A program made the position numbers and the translations under genes. Below the pieces are notes generated by a model, which was not told the DNA's origin, ran no database searches, and saw only the letters and a list, made by a program, of their open reading frames with translations. Shown one piece after another: positions 7,884 to 16,784 of a stretch of DNA of 64,000 nucleotides. The stretch spans positions 1 through 64,000 of the forward strand of contig CAVZFQ010000001.1 of assembly GCA_963774625.1 (NCBI GenBank), written 5' to 3'. Source of the stretch: VAXT01 sp963774625 (GTDB lineage Bacteria > Actinomycetota > Thermoleophilia > Gaiellales > Gaiellaceae). The first letter of the stretch is position 1, and every line of letters starts with the position of its first letter.

Positions 7884-8657
7884 TCAATCACGGAAGGGCG
7901 CGAGCCGAATGCTTAGGTCGCTCACGGCGAAGCGGTGCAGGTACCAGGCGCGGCCCCGAGGGACTTGCTTGGCCTCGGCTCGGAGAAGCCCGGCGAACTC
8001 CCGCTTGAAGCCCAACCGCGGGTACTCCTGGATGACGCTCTGGCGGACTGCATCCGGTATCTCGTTGCTGCGTAGGCCGAACACATCGACGGATGCGCCG
8101 GCAGATAGGAGGTAAGCCTCGGCACCGGATTCGAGGCCAACGCCGGGGGTGTGGTGCATGGCGATTGCGTTTGCAACGAGCTCGCGGACATCGGCAGGCA
8201 CGTGGTGGCTGTCGGTGAACTCGCGTGCCACCGCGGCGCTGCGAACCGTGAAGTCGACGTCAGGCACCGGGCTCGGGATCCCGGTGTCGTGGAACATCGC
8301 AGCCAGGTACAGGAACTCACGGTCGAACGTGATCCCGTCAAGTGCGGCGATGGCCGCGCCCCACGTGTAGGCACGACTGGAATGGTTGAGGAGTGCCGGT
8401 GTCAAGAGATCCTGCGCGGCGACCTCGGCATCTCTGGCGAGAGAGGAGTCGGGAGGCACCAGGCTCGCCGGATCGATGGAACTCCGGCGTCCCGAGTGCA
8501 TTCGGAGCACCATCGCGAGACGGCCGGCAAGAATGCTGAGCTCCCCCCGCAGCAGGGGCCTGGCAAGTGTTAGGCATTCCCGAGCGGTCAGCACTCCCCC
8601 GGTGCGTTCGGTCCATCCAATGGATCCAATGGGATCGGTGGGTCGTGGCTGGCTCAT
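7884..8657 (-). CDS. HD-domain phosphohydrolase-like protein
   Basis: 257 residues. The HD metal-binding signature is visible: NHSSRAYTW (first His), AAMFHDTGI (the HD pair) and IAMHHTPG (later His), about residues 90-170. This arrangement matches the small HD family annotated as phosphohydrolase or cyanamide-hydratase-like. The protein lacks a GGDEF, PAS or membrane part, so it is a soluble metal-dependent hydrolase whose substrate cannot be inferred. It is the first gene inside the tRNA-Trp-flanked segment and reads in the same direction as the MFS gene, 166 bp apart. Confidence 0.8.
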   Translation of the reverse strand: MSQPRPTDPIGSIGWTERTGGVLTARECLTLARPLLRGELSILAGRLAMVLRMHSGRRSSIDPASLVPPDSSLARDAEVAAQDLLTPALLNHSSRAYTWGAAIAALDGITFDREFLYLAAMFHDTGIPSPVPDVDFTVRSAAVAREFTDSHHVPADVRELVANAIAMHHTPGVGLESGAEAYLLSAGASVDVFGLRSNEIPDAVRQSVIQEYPRLGFKREFAGLLRAEAKQVPRGRAWYLHRFAVSDLSIRLAPFRD

Positions 8658-8823
8658 GGGGGCCTCTCAGTTCGGTGGTGTCGCGTCAGGTGGCGGGCAC
8701 AAGCATGCCGATAGGTCACCAAGCCGGCGCCGGGCCCGAGAGCCCTGGCAGCATCTCAGTGTCGCCGATCGCTGCGACCGCGAACAAATAAGCCGTCGCG
8801 GAAGCCAAAGAGAGAGCTCGAGG

Positions 8824-10023
8824 CTAATGCGCCGGCACCGGGGTCTCGCCGTCAGCTCGGAGGAGCACGACGAGTGCGGTAAGCGCCGCGGGGACGACCA
8901 TGCTGAAGCCGATCAGAATCCCGTTGGTTAGCCCGACCGTCTCCTGTACGCGCCCAAGCACGACGTACCCGATCCCAGCCAAGGCCGACCCGAGGCCGAG
9001 AACCATTCCTGATGCCGTGGCCGGCGCCCCGGGTACGAACTCCTGCGCGATGATGATCAGTGCTGGAACGGGGACGAAGATGAGGATGCCCGCGAGCGCA
9101 ATCGCCCCGAAGTAGAGGGCTGTCCCTGGCTCGGTCGCGATCACCGCGAGCAGTGGGCAGAGGGTGAGGAGGAATGCCCCGACGATCGTGAGGGTGGCGC
9201 CGAGCCTGGGTGCCAGGAAGCCGCCCAGAATGGAGCCGAGGCCGCCCGCGAACGCGAACGCGGAGAGCGTCCAGCCGATCACCGCCGCGTCCGGTGAGTA
9301 TCCGTTTTCGTGCACGAGCCAGAGCGGGACGGAGCCCGTGAACGTGATGAACGCCAGCGCGCTGAACATACTCGCGACGGCGAGCAATCCGACCGGGCCG
9401 CGCGCCAGCCGCAAATCGAACAATCGACGCAGGGGTCTGCGCGGATGAGGCTCCCATTGAGGCAAGAGAAGGCCTACAGCGGCGCCGAGGACGAGCCCGG
9501 GCACTGCGAGCCAAACGGTCGCCTCAATTCCGTATGTGGACACGACGTGCAGGATGACGACAGGCCCGAGCGCGAAGCCCACCATGCCACCGGCGGTGAA
9601 GAGGCCGATCCCGAGGGTTGCGTTCGTAGCCTGTGAGCCAGCGATCGTCGTCCCGATTGGGTGGAGAGCCGCGGACCCGAGCCCGCCGATCACGAGCAGG
9701 ACGAAGACGAGCCAGAGCTCGGAAGCGACGCCGATCAGGCTCAAGAACGTTGACGCCATCAAGACGCCGACGCATCCGATGAGTCGCAACCCGACGTCTT
9801 CGCCGAGCGCACCGAAGACGGGCTGCGTCACGGAGGAAGCGATCCAGAACACCGCGATCATCAGCGCCAGGGCCGTGGGACCCGCATCGAACCGCACCTG
9901 AAGAGTCGGCAGCAGCGCTCCCAAGAGCGCGGTCATCGCATCGTTGACCGTGTGGACGAGCGTCATGAAGACTGCGAGAGTCGTCCCGCCGAGGATGCCC
10001 GGCTTGCGGATTATGTGGGGCAT
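8824..10023 (-). CDS. MFS transporter, fosmidomycin-resistance (Fsr)-like
   Basis: 399 residues with 12 predicted membrane segments. The N-terminus (TLAVFMTLVHTVNDAMTALL) with LPTLQVRFD and the block SAALHPIGTTIAG match the Fsr/fosmidomycin-resistance branch of the major facilitator superfamily, proton-driven drug or toxin exporters. It starts with a clear ATG at 10023 and is divergent from the flavoprotein gene at 10234. In this context (flavoprotein plus multicopper oxidase inside a tRNA-flanked segment) it may export a toxic organic or metalloid compound; that is inference. Confidence 0.85.
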   Translation of the reverse strand: MPHIIRKPGILGGTTLAVFMTLVHTVNDAMTALLGALLPTLQVRFDAGPTALALMIAVFWIASSVTQPVFGALGEDVGLRLIGCVGVLMASTFLSLIGVASELWLVFVLLVIGGLGSAALHPIGTTIAGSQATNATLGIGLFTAGGMVGFALGPVVILHVVSTYGIEATVWLAVPGLVLGAAVGLLLPQWEPHPRRPLRRLFDLRLARGPVGLLAVASMFSALAFITFTGSVPLWLVHENGYSPDAAVIGWTLSAFAFAGGLGSILGGFLAPRLGATLTIVGAFLLTLCPLLAVIATEPGTALYFGAIALAGILIFVPVPALIIIAQEFVPGAPATASGMVLGLGSALAGIGYVVLGRVQETVGLTNGILIGFSMVVPAALTALVVLLRADGETPVPAH

Positions 10024-10233
10024 TCGCGGATCATGAACGGCGAGCAGCGAACGTTGAAGGGGCTGGTCTACGTCTTGAACTGCAGTTGCTACATTCGCCC
10101 TTCACGACCTGAGGTAAATGGTTTGAGGATGCGAGGGGTCGCAGCTCGTGATCACGCCCGTCTACGCGAGACTTTTCTGCCTAGGTGCTCCTCGGCTGCA
10201 AACAATTGAACTAAGGAGTGTGAAACGGAAGGT

Positions 10234-11418
10234 ATGTCTGCGCGAGAACTGAGCGAGGACAGAGCAAAGACGGCCGTAGAGGGGTCGGACAATCACGTCG
10301 ATGTTGCAGTGGTTGGCGGGAGCCAGGCGGGCCTCGCGATGGGCTACTACCTGCGCGAGCTCGGGCGTCGGTTCGTCATCCTCGAGCGAGCGGATTCGAT
10401 CGCTCCCGCCTGGCGGGAGCGCTGGGACTCGCTGACGCTTTTCACGCCGCGCCGCTACAGCGCGCTGCCGGGCCTGCCCTTCCCGGGTGATCCGGACGGG
10501 TATCCGACACGCGATGAGGTGATCGCATACCTGGAGCGCTACGAGGAGACCTATGAGCTTCCGATCGAGCTAAACAGCGAGGTGCGGAGGCTTTCCGAGT
10601 CGGATGGCCGCTTCGTCCTTGAATTGCAGGCACGAACGATCACGTCCAATCAGGTCGTCGTCGCGACGGGTCCCTTCCAGACCCCGTACGTTCCGAAGAT
10701 CGCGGAGAGCCTGGAACCCGGCGTCTGGCAGGCCCACAGCACTGGCTACCGACGGCCGAGCGACGTTCCCGAAGGCACCGTCCTCGTCGTCGGTGGGGGA
10801 AACACCGGCTTCCAGATCGCCAAGGAGCTCTCGGCCACCCACAAGGTCGTCCTCTCGGTCGGTTCGAAGCAGAAGCCGCTGCCGCAGCGGATCGCCGGCC
10901 GCGACCTGTTTTGGTGGCTGACGAAGACCCGCCTTCTTTCGAAGACCGTTGAGTCCCCGCTCGCAAGGAAGTTGGCCTCCCGGGACACCCTGATCGGCTC
11001 GAGCCCGCGGGAGCTGACGCGCAAGTTCGGCGTGGAGCTGAAGGCGCGTGCGACGGATGTCGCTGGGCGCATCGTGCGCTTCGAAGACGGCAGCACGCTG
11101 GAGGTTGACGCGGTGGTCTGGGCGACGGGCTATCGGCCCGACTACTCCTGGATCGAACTTCCGATCCTCGACTCCAACGGGCGGCCGCGACACCGTCGCG
11201 GAGTGACGGAGCTTCCCGGTCTCAACTTCCTAGGCCTCACCTGGCAGTGGACGCGTGGCTCGGCGCTGATCGGTTGGGTGAAGGACGACGCCGCGTTCCT
11301 CGCCGAGCGAATCGCGGCTTCTGATGGCGGAAAGACACGATCTGTCCCTGAGCGCGAGCCCGACGCAGTCGGCGCCGCTGTTGGGGTCGGCAAGGAGGAT
11401 CAGGCAACCGATGCATGA
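10234..11418 (+). CDS. Flavin-containing monooxygenase, CzcO/ArsO-like
   Basis: 394 residues. An N-terminal FAD site (VVGGSQAGLAMGYYL, about residues 27-41), a central NAD(P)H site (VVGGGNTGFQIA, about 188) and the C-terminal VVWATGY block are those of class B flavoprotein monooxygenases. The segment WDSLTLFTPRRYSALPG followed by YPTRDEVIAYL is characteristic of the CzcO/ArsO-like group, which is often linked with metal or arsenic resistance loci. Its stop overlaps the start of the multicopper oxidase by eight bases, so the two are translationally coupled. The substrate is unknown. Confidence 0.85.
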   Translation: MSARELSEDRAKTAVEGSDNHVDVAVVGGSQAGLAMGYYLRELGRRFVILERADSIAPAWRERWDSLTLFTPRRYSALPGLPFPGDPDGYPTRDEVIAYLERYEETYELPIELNSEVRRLSESDGRFVLELQARTITSNQVVVATGPFQTPYVPKIAESLEPGVWQAHSTGYRRPSDVPEGTVLVVGGGNTGFQIAKELSATHKVVLSVGSKQKPLPQRIAGRDLFWWLTKTRLLSKTVESPLARKLASRDTLIGSSPRELTRKFGVELKARATDVAGRIVRFEDGSTLEVDAVVWATGYRPDYSWIELPILDSNGRPRHRRGVTELPGLNFLGLTWQWTRGSALIGWVKDDAAFLAERIAASDGGKTRSVPEREPDAVGAAVGVGKEDQATDA

Positions 11419-13222
11419 CCATCATTCCCACGGACACGGACACGGACACACGCGCACGGCCGACTTCCCGACCTCTACGGAGGGTCTGGCGGAGGCTCAA
11501 CGGCCCGAGGTGGTCGAACTCTCGGACGGAGACGAGTTCGAGCTCCGCATCGCTCCTGTTACCAAGGAGATCGGGGGCAACAGCGTCCGCATGCTCGCCT
11601 ACAACGGATCGATCCCAGGACCGACCCTCAAGGTTCCACAGGGATCGGAAATCCTCGTGCACGCGGTCAACGAGGGCGATCTCGAAGCGACCGTGCATTG
11701 GCACGGGTTGCGACTCGAAAACGAGTATGACGGGACGCACCAGACGCAAGCGCCGATGGCCGTGGGCGAGAGCTTCACGTACAAACTCCGCTTCCCCGAC
11801 GAGGGCCTCTACTGGTATCACCCGCACATCCGCCAGGACTACGGCCAGGAGATGGGCCTCTACGGAAACATCCTCGTCGAGCCGAATGAGCCCGACTACT
11901 GGCCGCCCGCGCATCGCGAGGTCCTGCTCACGCTGGACGACATCCTCCTAGACGAGGAGGGACGCATCGCCCCCTTCAGCCCCCATGAGACCGATTACGT
12001 CGCCATGGGTCGCTTCGGGACCACGTTCCTCATCGCCGGTGAGCCGGAGCTGTCCATGAGCGTGAAGCGGGGTGAGGTCGTCCGCTTCTATCTGACCGAC
12101 ACGGCTAACACGCGCGTCTTCAAGGTCGGTGTCGCCGGTGCGAGGATGAAGCTTGTCGGCGGCGACAGCGGCCGTCACGAGCGCGAGGAGATGGTGGAGG
12201 CCGTCCTCCTGGCGCCCTCCGAGCGGGTCGTCGTCGATGTGCTTTTCGACCAACCCGGAGAAGTGACGCTCGAGCACCGCACGCCGGAGCGCATCTATCC
12301 ACTCGCAGCCATCACCGTCGAGGACGAACGCGCCGAGCCTCAGCTTGACGATGAATACGGAGCGCTGCGCGTCAGCGCGGACATGTCTGCCGAGCGGGAG
12401 CGGATCGCCCCCTACCTCGAGGCCGCACCAGACAAGACGCTCGCTTTCGTCGCCGAGATGGACGAGATCGGCGGGGAGGGAGTCGAGACGGGCGACTACG
12501 CCTGCCCGATGGACGCGGAGATCGTTGCCACGTGGGCAGGGAAGTGCCCGAAGTGCGGCATGAAGCTCATGCCGGCGCCGGCCGGGACCGAGGCTCCGAC
12601 CGCGTTCGTTTGCCCCATGCACGCAGAGATCACGGCTACTTGGGCGGGGACGTGCCCGACGTGCGGCATGACGCTTCGCGCGACCAGCACGGGGACTGCG
12701 GCGGACCTCGGTGATGCCACTGCCTCAGCCGAGACTGCCCACGGGGAGCACGAGCCCCACGGACACCACGAGCACCACGGCGAGCACGAACACGGAGGCC
12801 ACGCACACGGCCCTGCTGAAGGCATCGAATGGGAAGACGACATGGTCGAGATGAACCGGATGACGACGCCGGACAACATGCGCTGGCTGATCGTCGACCG
12901 GGAGACCGGGGCCGAGAACACCGGCATCGACTGGCGGTTTCAGCTCGGCGACCAGATCAAGATCAGGCTCATCAACGAGATGGAGTCCGACCATCCGATG
13001 CATCATCCGTTCCATATCCACGGCGCGGGCCGCTTCCTCGTCCTGAGCCGAGACGGCACCGTCGAGCCGAACCTCGTCTGGAAGGACACCGTCCTCGTCC
13101 GTACCGGAGAGACCGTGGACATCCTCTTGGACGTGAGCGAGCCAGGTCTTTGGATGGCGCATTGCCACATTGCGGAGCACCACGAGAGCGGGATGATGTT
13201 CAGCTTCAACGTGGATGCCTGA
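11411..13222 (+). CDS. Multicopper oxidase with two internal heavy-metal-binding domains
   Basis: 603 residues from the ATG at 11411, chosen because AAGGAGGAT lies about ten bases upstream. A His-rich tip (MHDHHSHGHGHGH) precedes cupredoxin domains with the copper ligands of the trinuclear and type 1 sites: HWHG (about residue 96), YHPH (about 136), HPMHHPFHIHG (about 527) and HCHIAEHHESGMMF (about 582). Between domains 2 and 3 sit two CPMxAEIxATWAGxCPxCGM modules (Cys 365/379/382 and 401/415/418), the heavy-metal-binding domain usual in CopA ATPases and CusB adaptors, then a His/Glu-rich tract (about 440-470). No signal peptide is evident. It probably oxidises Cu(I) or a phenolic substrate. 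Confidence 0.9.
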   Translation: MHDHHSHGHGHGHTRTADFPTSTEGLAEAQRPEVVELSDGDEFELRIAPVTKEIGGNSVRMLAYNGSIPGPTLKVPQGSEILVHAVNEGDLEATVHWHGLRLENEYDGTHQTQAPMAVGESFTYKLRFPDEGLYWYHPHIRQDYGQEMGLYGNILVEPNEPDYWPPAHREVLLTLDDILLDEEGRIAPFSPHETDYVAMGRFGTTFLIAGEPELSMSVKRGEVVRFYLTDTANTRVFKVGVAGARMKLVGGDSGRHEREEMVEAVLLAPSERVVVDVLFDQPGEVTLEHRTPERIYPLAAITVEDERAEPQLDDEYGALRVSADMSAERERIAPYLEAAPDKTLAFVAEMDEIGGEGVETGDYACPMDAEIVATWAGKCPKCGMKLMPAPAGTEAPTAFVCPMHAEITATWAGTCPTCGMTLRATSTGTAADLGDATASAETAHGEHEPHGHHEHHGEHEHGGHAHGPAEGIEWEDDMVEMNRMTTPDNMRWLIVDRETGAENTGIDWRFQLGDQIKIRLINEMESDHPMHHPFHIHGAGRFLVLSRDGTVEPNLVWKDTVLVRTGETVDILLDVSEPGLWMAHCHIAEHHESGMMFSFNVDA

Positions 13223-13246
13223 ATTCGCAGCAAGCGATACGGACGC

Positions 13247-13269
13247 GGCGGCCACATCAGTCGGCCGCC
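13247..13269 (+). terminator. GC-rich hairpin after the multicopper oxidase gene
   Basis: GGCGGCC (13247-13253), a nine-base loop and GGCCGCC (13263-13269) form a perfect 7-bp stem 24 bases after the stop codon and directly before the right tRNA-Trp repeat. No T tract follows. Confidence 0.5.
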
Positions 13270-13272
13270 CGG

Positions 13273-13315
13273 CTCCAAAACCGGGGGTTGCAGGTTCGAG
13301 TCCTGCCGCCCCTGT
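13273..13315 (+). repeat. tRNA-Trp 3'-half, right copy of the 43-bp direct repeat (att-like)
   Basis: Identical over 43 bp to 7744-7786: anticodon-loop CTCCAAA, T-arm GCAGG-TTCGAGT-CCTGC and acceptor strand CGCCCCT. The sequence before it is a terminator hairpin and shows no D-arm or 5' acceptor strand, so this is only a tRNA 3' half. Same orientation as the left copy, 5.5 kb apart. Confidence 0.7.
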
Positions 13316-13340
13316 TAGGCGCAACCGGCTGGCCTAGGCG

Positions 13341-14936
13341 TCAGGCCCGGTCGATCGGCATCGGGTCGCCGCGATCCGGGACGCCGAAGATCTCGATTCC
13401 GAACGTGGCATCGAATGCGGGATCCTGGACGCCGAACTTCCAACCGCTCTCCGTCTCCTCCATCTCGGAGCCTTCGAAGCGCTCGTCAGGGTGCAGCTCC
13501 AACCGGGCCGGATCGCCGAGCAACGCGCGCACGTACAGCTGCCGGTGGAAGATCACGTTGTCCGAGAAGCCGACTCCGAAGGAATCGCGCTCGCCGACGT
13601 AGACGTCGAGTCGCAGGACGAGGTCGTCTGAAGGCGCCGCTTTGCCCGCCCTCGTGTCGAACCAGCCCTCCCAGATGAGGCGATCCTCGCCGGCCCACCC
13701 GAAGGCGGGATCGTCATCGCTCAGATCTGCCTCGTGGAAGGGGCCGTATGTGTTCTCAGCCTCTGCGCTCTGGTGAAAGAGGTCGAAGTCGACCGCGCGC
13801 GGTTTGATCGAAACGCCGAAGAAGATCTCGCTCCCGAGGAATCGATCGAAGCCGCGCTTGACCTTGGCGTCGATCAGACTGAGCCGCGCATACACGTTCC
13901 CGAAGAAGAAGCGCCGCGCGACCTCGAACGACTCCCGGGCCGTAACGAGCGAATCCGGTCCGCCGTGGCACTTGTGGACGAACGTACGCGGGCAGCCGGG
14001 GATTTGCGCGAACGCCTGCTTCACCAGTCCGTCGCTTCGGTTGTAGCTCGGCCCTCCCTCACCAGAAACCGAGAAGAGGCGATTGAGCGCCGACGACGGA
14101 GCGTTGCCATACGTGCGGTAATTCGTTCCGACCACCGTTAGCAGCCGTTTTGGCGGGAAGAAGTCGCCGAACCGGACGTATGCGGTTTTTTCGTTCTCGT
14201 CGCGTTGGAACTCGGGATCGAAGTGCTTGAGCTCGTCTGCCGCGTCGATCTTGATCCACTCCTTGAGCAGGGTGAACGAGATCCCCTGATGCGGAGTGCC
14301 GAGCGTCACGACCTTGTTGATGTGGTCGGCAGCCTCTTCTCCCCGGTCGGGATACGCGCGCTGTATCGCCTCGCGGACGATCAGGCCGCCCATCGAGTGC
14401 GCGATGATGTTCACCGTCGGCTGCTCGCCTTCGCCCTTCTTCGCCGCGAGCGCTCGGATGAAGTCGATCAGGCGGGCGAGGGCCTGCCCGTAAAACGGAA
14501 AGCTGCGCTCGTCGAGATCGTAGTAGCGGAAGACCCACAGCGTCCGCAGCGGATCCTCGATCGTGCGCAGCAGGTGCAGCGCCATCGCCGGGTCGACGAC
14601 GATCTTGTACTTCGAATCGACGTCCTCGCCCGCCTGTGCTGCCCCGGAGAAGAAGGTCTCGTCGAAATGCGCGAGCTCGGGCGGAATCTCACTGGCCTCG
14701 ACGACCGGTTTTCCGTAGTAGCCGATCACGTTCGTCGCGTCCTGGAACTGCCAGTGCGACTTCATGAAGCGCAGGATCATGCCCTCGTAGATGTAGTTCG
14801 CCCCTCGCTTGCGCGGGTAGACGGTCCCATCGTTGAAGCCCTGGTAAGGAACCTTCTTCTCGTCCTCGACGCCAAGGCCGCCGAATCCACGGATCAGGAT
14901 CAACGGCAGCGGCGTTGTGACGGCAACAGCGGACAT
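13341..14936 (-). CDS. Lipase/esterase-like alpha/beta hydrolase
   Basis: 531 residues, without a signal peptide. The N-terminal PLILIRGFGGLG is the oxyanion-loop region of alpha/beta hydrolases. The nucleophile elbow is IIAHSMGGLIVREAIQ (AHSMG, Ser at about residue 187), followed by VTLGTPHQGI, a pattern of triacylglycerol lipases and LCAT/PGAP1-like enzymes. The last 180 residues form a separate, beta-rich, C2-like region (VFGVSIKPRAVDFDLF; RLDVYVGERDSFGVGF) that I do not recognise. It lies just outside the right tRNA repeat, on the opposite strand to the oxidase. Substrate unknown. Confidence 0.75.
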   Translation of the reverse strand: MSAVAVTTPLPLILIRGFGGLGVEDEKKVPYQGFNDGTVYPRKRGANYIYEGMILRFMKSHWQFQDATNVIGYYGKPVVEASEIPPELAHFDETFFSGAAQAGEDVDSKYKIVVDPAMALHLLRTIEDPLRTLWVFRYYDLDERSFPFYGQALARLIDFIRALAAKKGEGEQPTVNIIAHSMGGLIVREAIQRAYPDRGEEAADHINKVVTLGTPHQGISFTLLKEWIKIDAADELKHFDPEFQRDENEKTAYVRFGDFFPPKRLLTVVGTNYRTYGNAPSSALNRLFSVSGEGGPSYNRSDGLVKQAFAQIPGCPRTFVHKCHGGPDSLVTARESFEVARRFFFGNVYARLSLIDAKVKRGFDRFLGSEIFFGVSIKPRAVDFDLFHQSAEAENTYGPFHEADLSDDDPAFGWAGEDRLIWEGWFDTRAGKAAPSDDLVLRLDVYVGERDSFGVGFSDNVIFHRQLYVRALLGDPARLELHPDERFEGSEMEETESGWKFGVQDPAFDATFGIEIFGVPDRGDPMPIDRA

Positions 14937-15065
14937 GGAACACGCCCTTCTCGATCTGCGGGAGCGCCGAGGCTACAGAAGACGTGTCGTCGTTTCCAGC
15001 GGCTCCGCGGCTATCCCCCAAAAGAGTGATGGCCTGCCCGGAGCGGCAGCGCACAATGGAGCCCC

Positions 15066-15308
15066 GTGACGGTTCTCGACGCATCGGACACGCTGCTCGA
15101 CGCGATCAGCCCCGAGCTGATCCTCGTCTCGCCGCCCGAGATTGCTCAGCTCGCCCGCGCCACGCTTCCCGTCTTTCCAAAGCCCGTGCCGATTGAGCGC
15201 ACCTCTCCGGGAACGATCGAGCTCATGGCGGCGTACGTCTTCTGCCTGCTCGTGACGCTCGGTCCACTCGGCTTCATCATCGCCGCCGATCCGATCCGCT
15301 CGGCCTAG
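15066..15308 (+). CDS. Small hypothetical membrane protein
   Basis: An 80-residue protein starting at a GTG. A hydrophilic first half is followed by one strong membrane segment, LMAAYVFCLLVTLGPLGFII (about residues 53-72), and a short tail. It is divergent from the lipase gene and ends just before a strong hairpin. Function unknown; the call rests on codon pattern, length and the plausible membrane segment. Confidence 0.45.
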   Translation: MTVLDASDTLLDAISPELILVSPPEIAQLARATLPVFPKPVPIERTSPGTIELMAAYVFCLLVTLGPLGFIIAADPIRSA

Positions 15309-15325
15309 CCGAGCGAAAAAGAAAG

Positions 15326-15366
15326 GAGCCCCGGCTGAGGGTTTGCGGCCGACCCTGCCGGGGCTC
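15326..15366 (-). terminator. Strong terminator between convergent genes
   Basis: GAGCCCCGGC (15326-15335) pairs perfectly with GCCGGGGCTC (15357-15366), and inside it AGGGT (15338-15342) pairs with ACCCT (15352-15356), giving a long stem with a two-base bulge. On the minus strand the stem is followed by CTTTCTTTTT, so it is a good intrinsic terminator for the TPR/Ig-like gene and can also stop the plus-strand gene. Confidence 0.8.
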
Positions 15367-15434
15367 TTGCGGATCTCAATCGGCGTCGGCGGTCGCGGGC
15401 TTGAGGCCTCCACCGAGGGATTGACAACGGAGCC

Positions 15435-16728
15435 TCAGTCCGGGCCGATCTCGAACTCGGTTGTCGCCTCGGAGGCTTCATTCCCAGCCTCGTCCCTGGC
15501 CCGGACACCGACGTCATGGGTTCCGCCGCCCAGGTTCGTGCGCATGTACGGGCTCACGCACCTGAATGGCTCTTCGTCGTCTAACCGGCACGTGAAGGTC
15601 GCCGTCTCGTCGGCCGAGAACCTCACGGTGACATCGCTGCTATCGACCACCGGAGGGGCGATCGTCGTGGTTGGCGCGGTCGTGTCGACGCTCCACCTGT
15701 GTTCGGCCGAATGCCCCGACCGGCCGTCCGCCGCCTTGGGCACGACTTCGAATACGTGCTCACCTTCATCCAACTGGGCATAAGTCCGCGGGCTCGCGCA
15801 CGCCTCCAGGTCTCCGTCGTCGAGGCGGCACTCGAACCCTGCTTCGCCCTCCGCGGTGAACGAGAAGACAGCGGTCGGATCGTTCGTGCGGGTCGGCGGC
15901 CCCTCGACGATCCTGGCCGTCGGCAGTGGCGGCGGCGGTGGTGGTGGGGAGCCGTACCGTGGTCGTGCCGTTGGTGGTAGTCGTCGTGCCGTTGTCGTCC
16001 CCGTCGCGGGCATAGAGGATCCCGGCGATCGTTCCGGCGATCAGGAGCGCAACGATGCCGGCGATCGCGAGCATCGAGAGCCACGTGACGGGCGGCTTAA
16101 TTCGAGCGACAGTGAGGTTGCTCGCCGTCACCTGCGCACCCGTGTCGTCTCCCAGGTCCTGCCGTATCCGCTGGGCGGCCTCGAGGTGCGACTCGGCGCC
16201 CTGCTTGTCGCCGCCGGCGAGTGAGAACGTGCCGATCTCGTGGTGCGCCCACGCTTCCTGAGCGCGGTCTCCGATCGTTCGCGCGGCCCGGAGCGCGAGC
16301 CGCAGCGACTGCACGAGGGCCAGCCAGCGTCCGAGCAGCGCCAGTAGCGCAATCAGGGCCCGCGCGAGCCTGAGCGCGTCGCCGTGGCGGCCTTCGCGGT
16401 CCAGACGCGCGAGCAGGCCGACCAGGGCATCGGCCTCGCGGAGAACGACCTGGCGGTCGAGACGTCCCTCCGCGAGGGCGGTCGTCAACTCGAGCGCGCG
16501 CTCGACGCGGCCCGCCACGTCGCCGCCTTCCTCCACCCCCGCCTCGATCAGCTCGGCTGCGCCGGCCGCGGAGAGCGCTGCAGAGAGCTCATTGCGCCCG
16601 CGGCGCTCGGCCCGGCGCGTCGGAACGATGAGGGTGCCCGCAGGTGCGCCGACGGTCAGCACGTAGCGGCCGACCGTGATCTGCTTCGTCGCCGTGCCCG
16701 GCAACGGCCCACTCGGTGTCTGCGGCAC
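15435..16728 (-). CDS. TPR - membrane anchor - Ig-like repeat protein, frameshifted
   Basis: Reconstructed as about 430 residues. The N-terminal half is helical and TPR-like (LVGLLARLDREGRHGDALRL; AWAHHEIGTFSLAGGDKQGA; HLEAAQRIRQDLGD), then one membrane segment (MLAIAGIVALLIAGTIAGIL, about 215-235). A Thr/Pro-rich linker follows, then two extracellular Ig-like modules (FSFTAEGEAGFECRLDDGDL; RFSADETATFTCRLDDEEPF) of the type that follows autolysin or adhesin anchors. The frame shifts near 15945-15960 in the Pro/Thr-coding tract. The GTG start is supported by AAGGAGGG. It probably links a cytoplasmic TPR platform to an outside sensor domain; it may belong to the operon starting with the response regulator. 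Confidence 0.65.
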
Positions 16729-16784
16729 TACGCCCTCCTTGCTCGCCCGCCGCAGACGGCGCGGGTCAGGCTACACCGTGCCGC

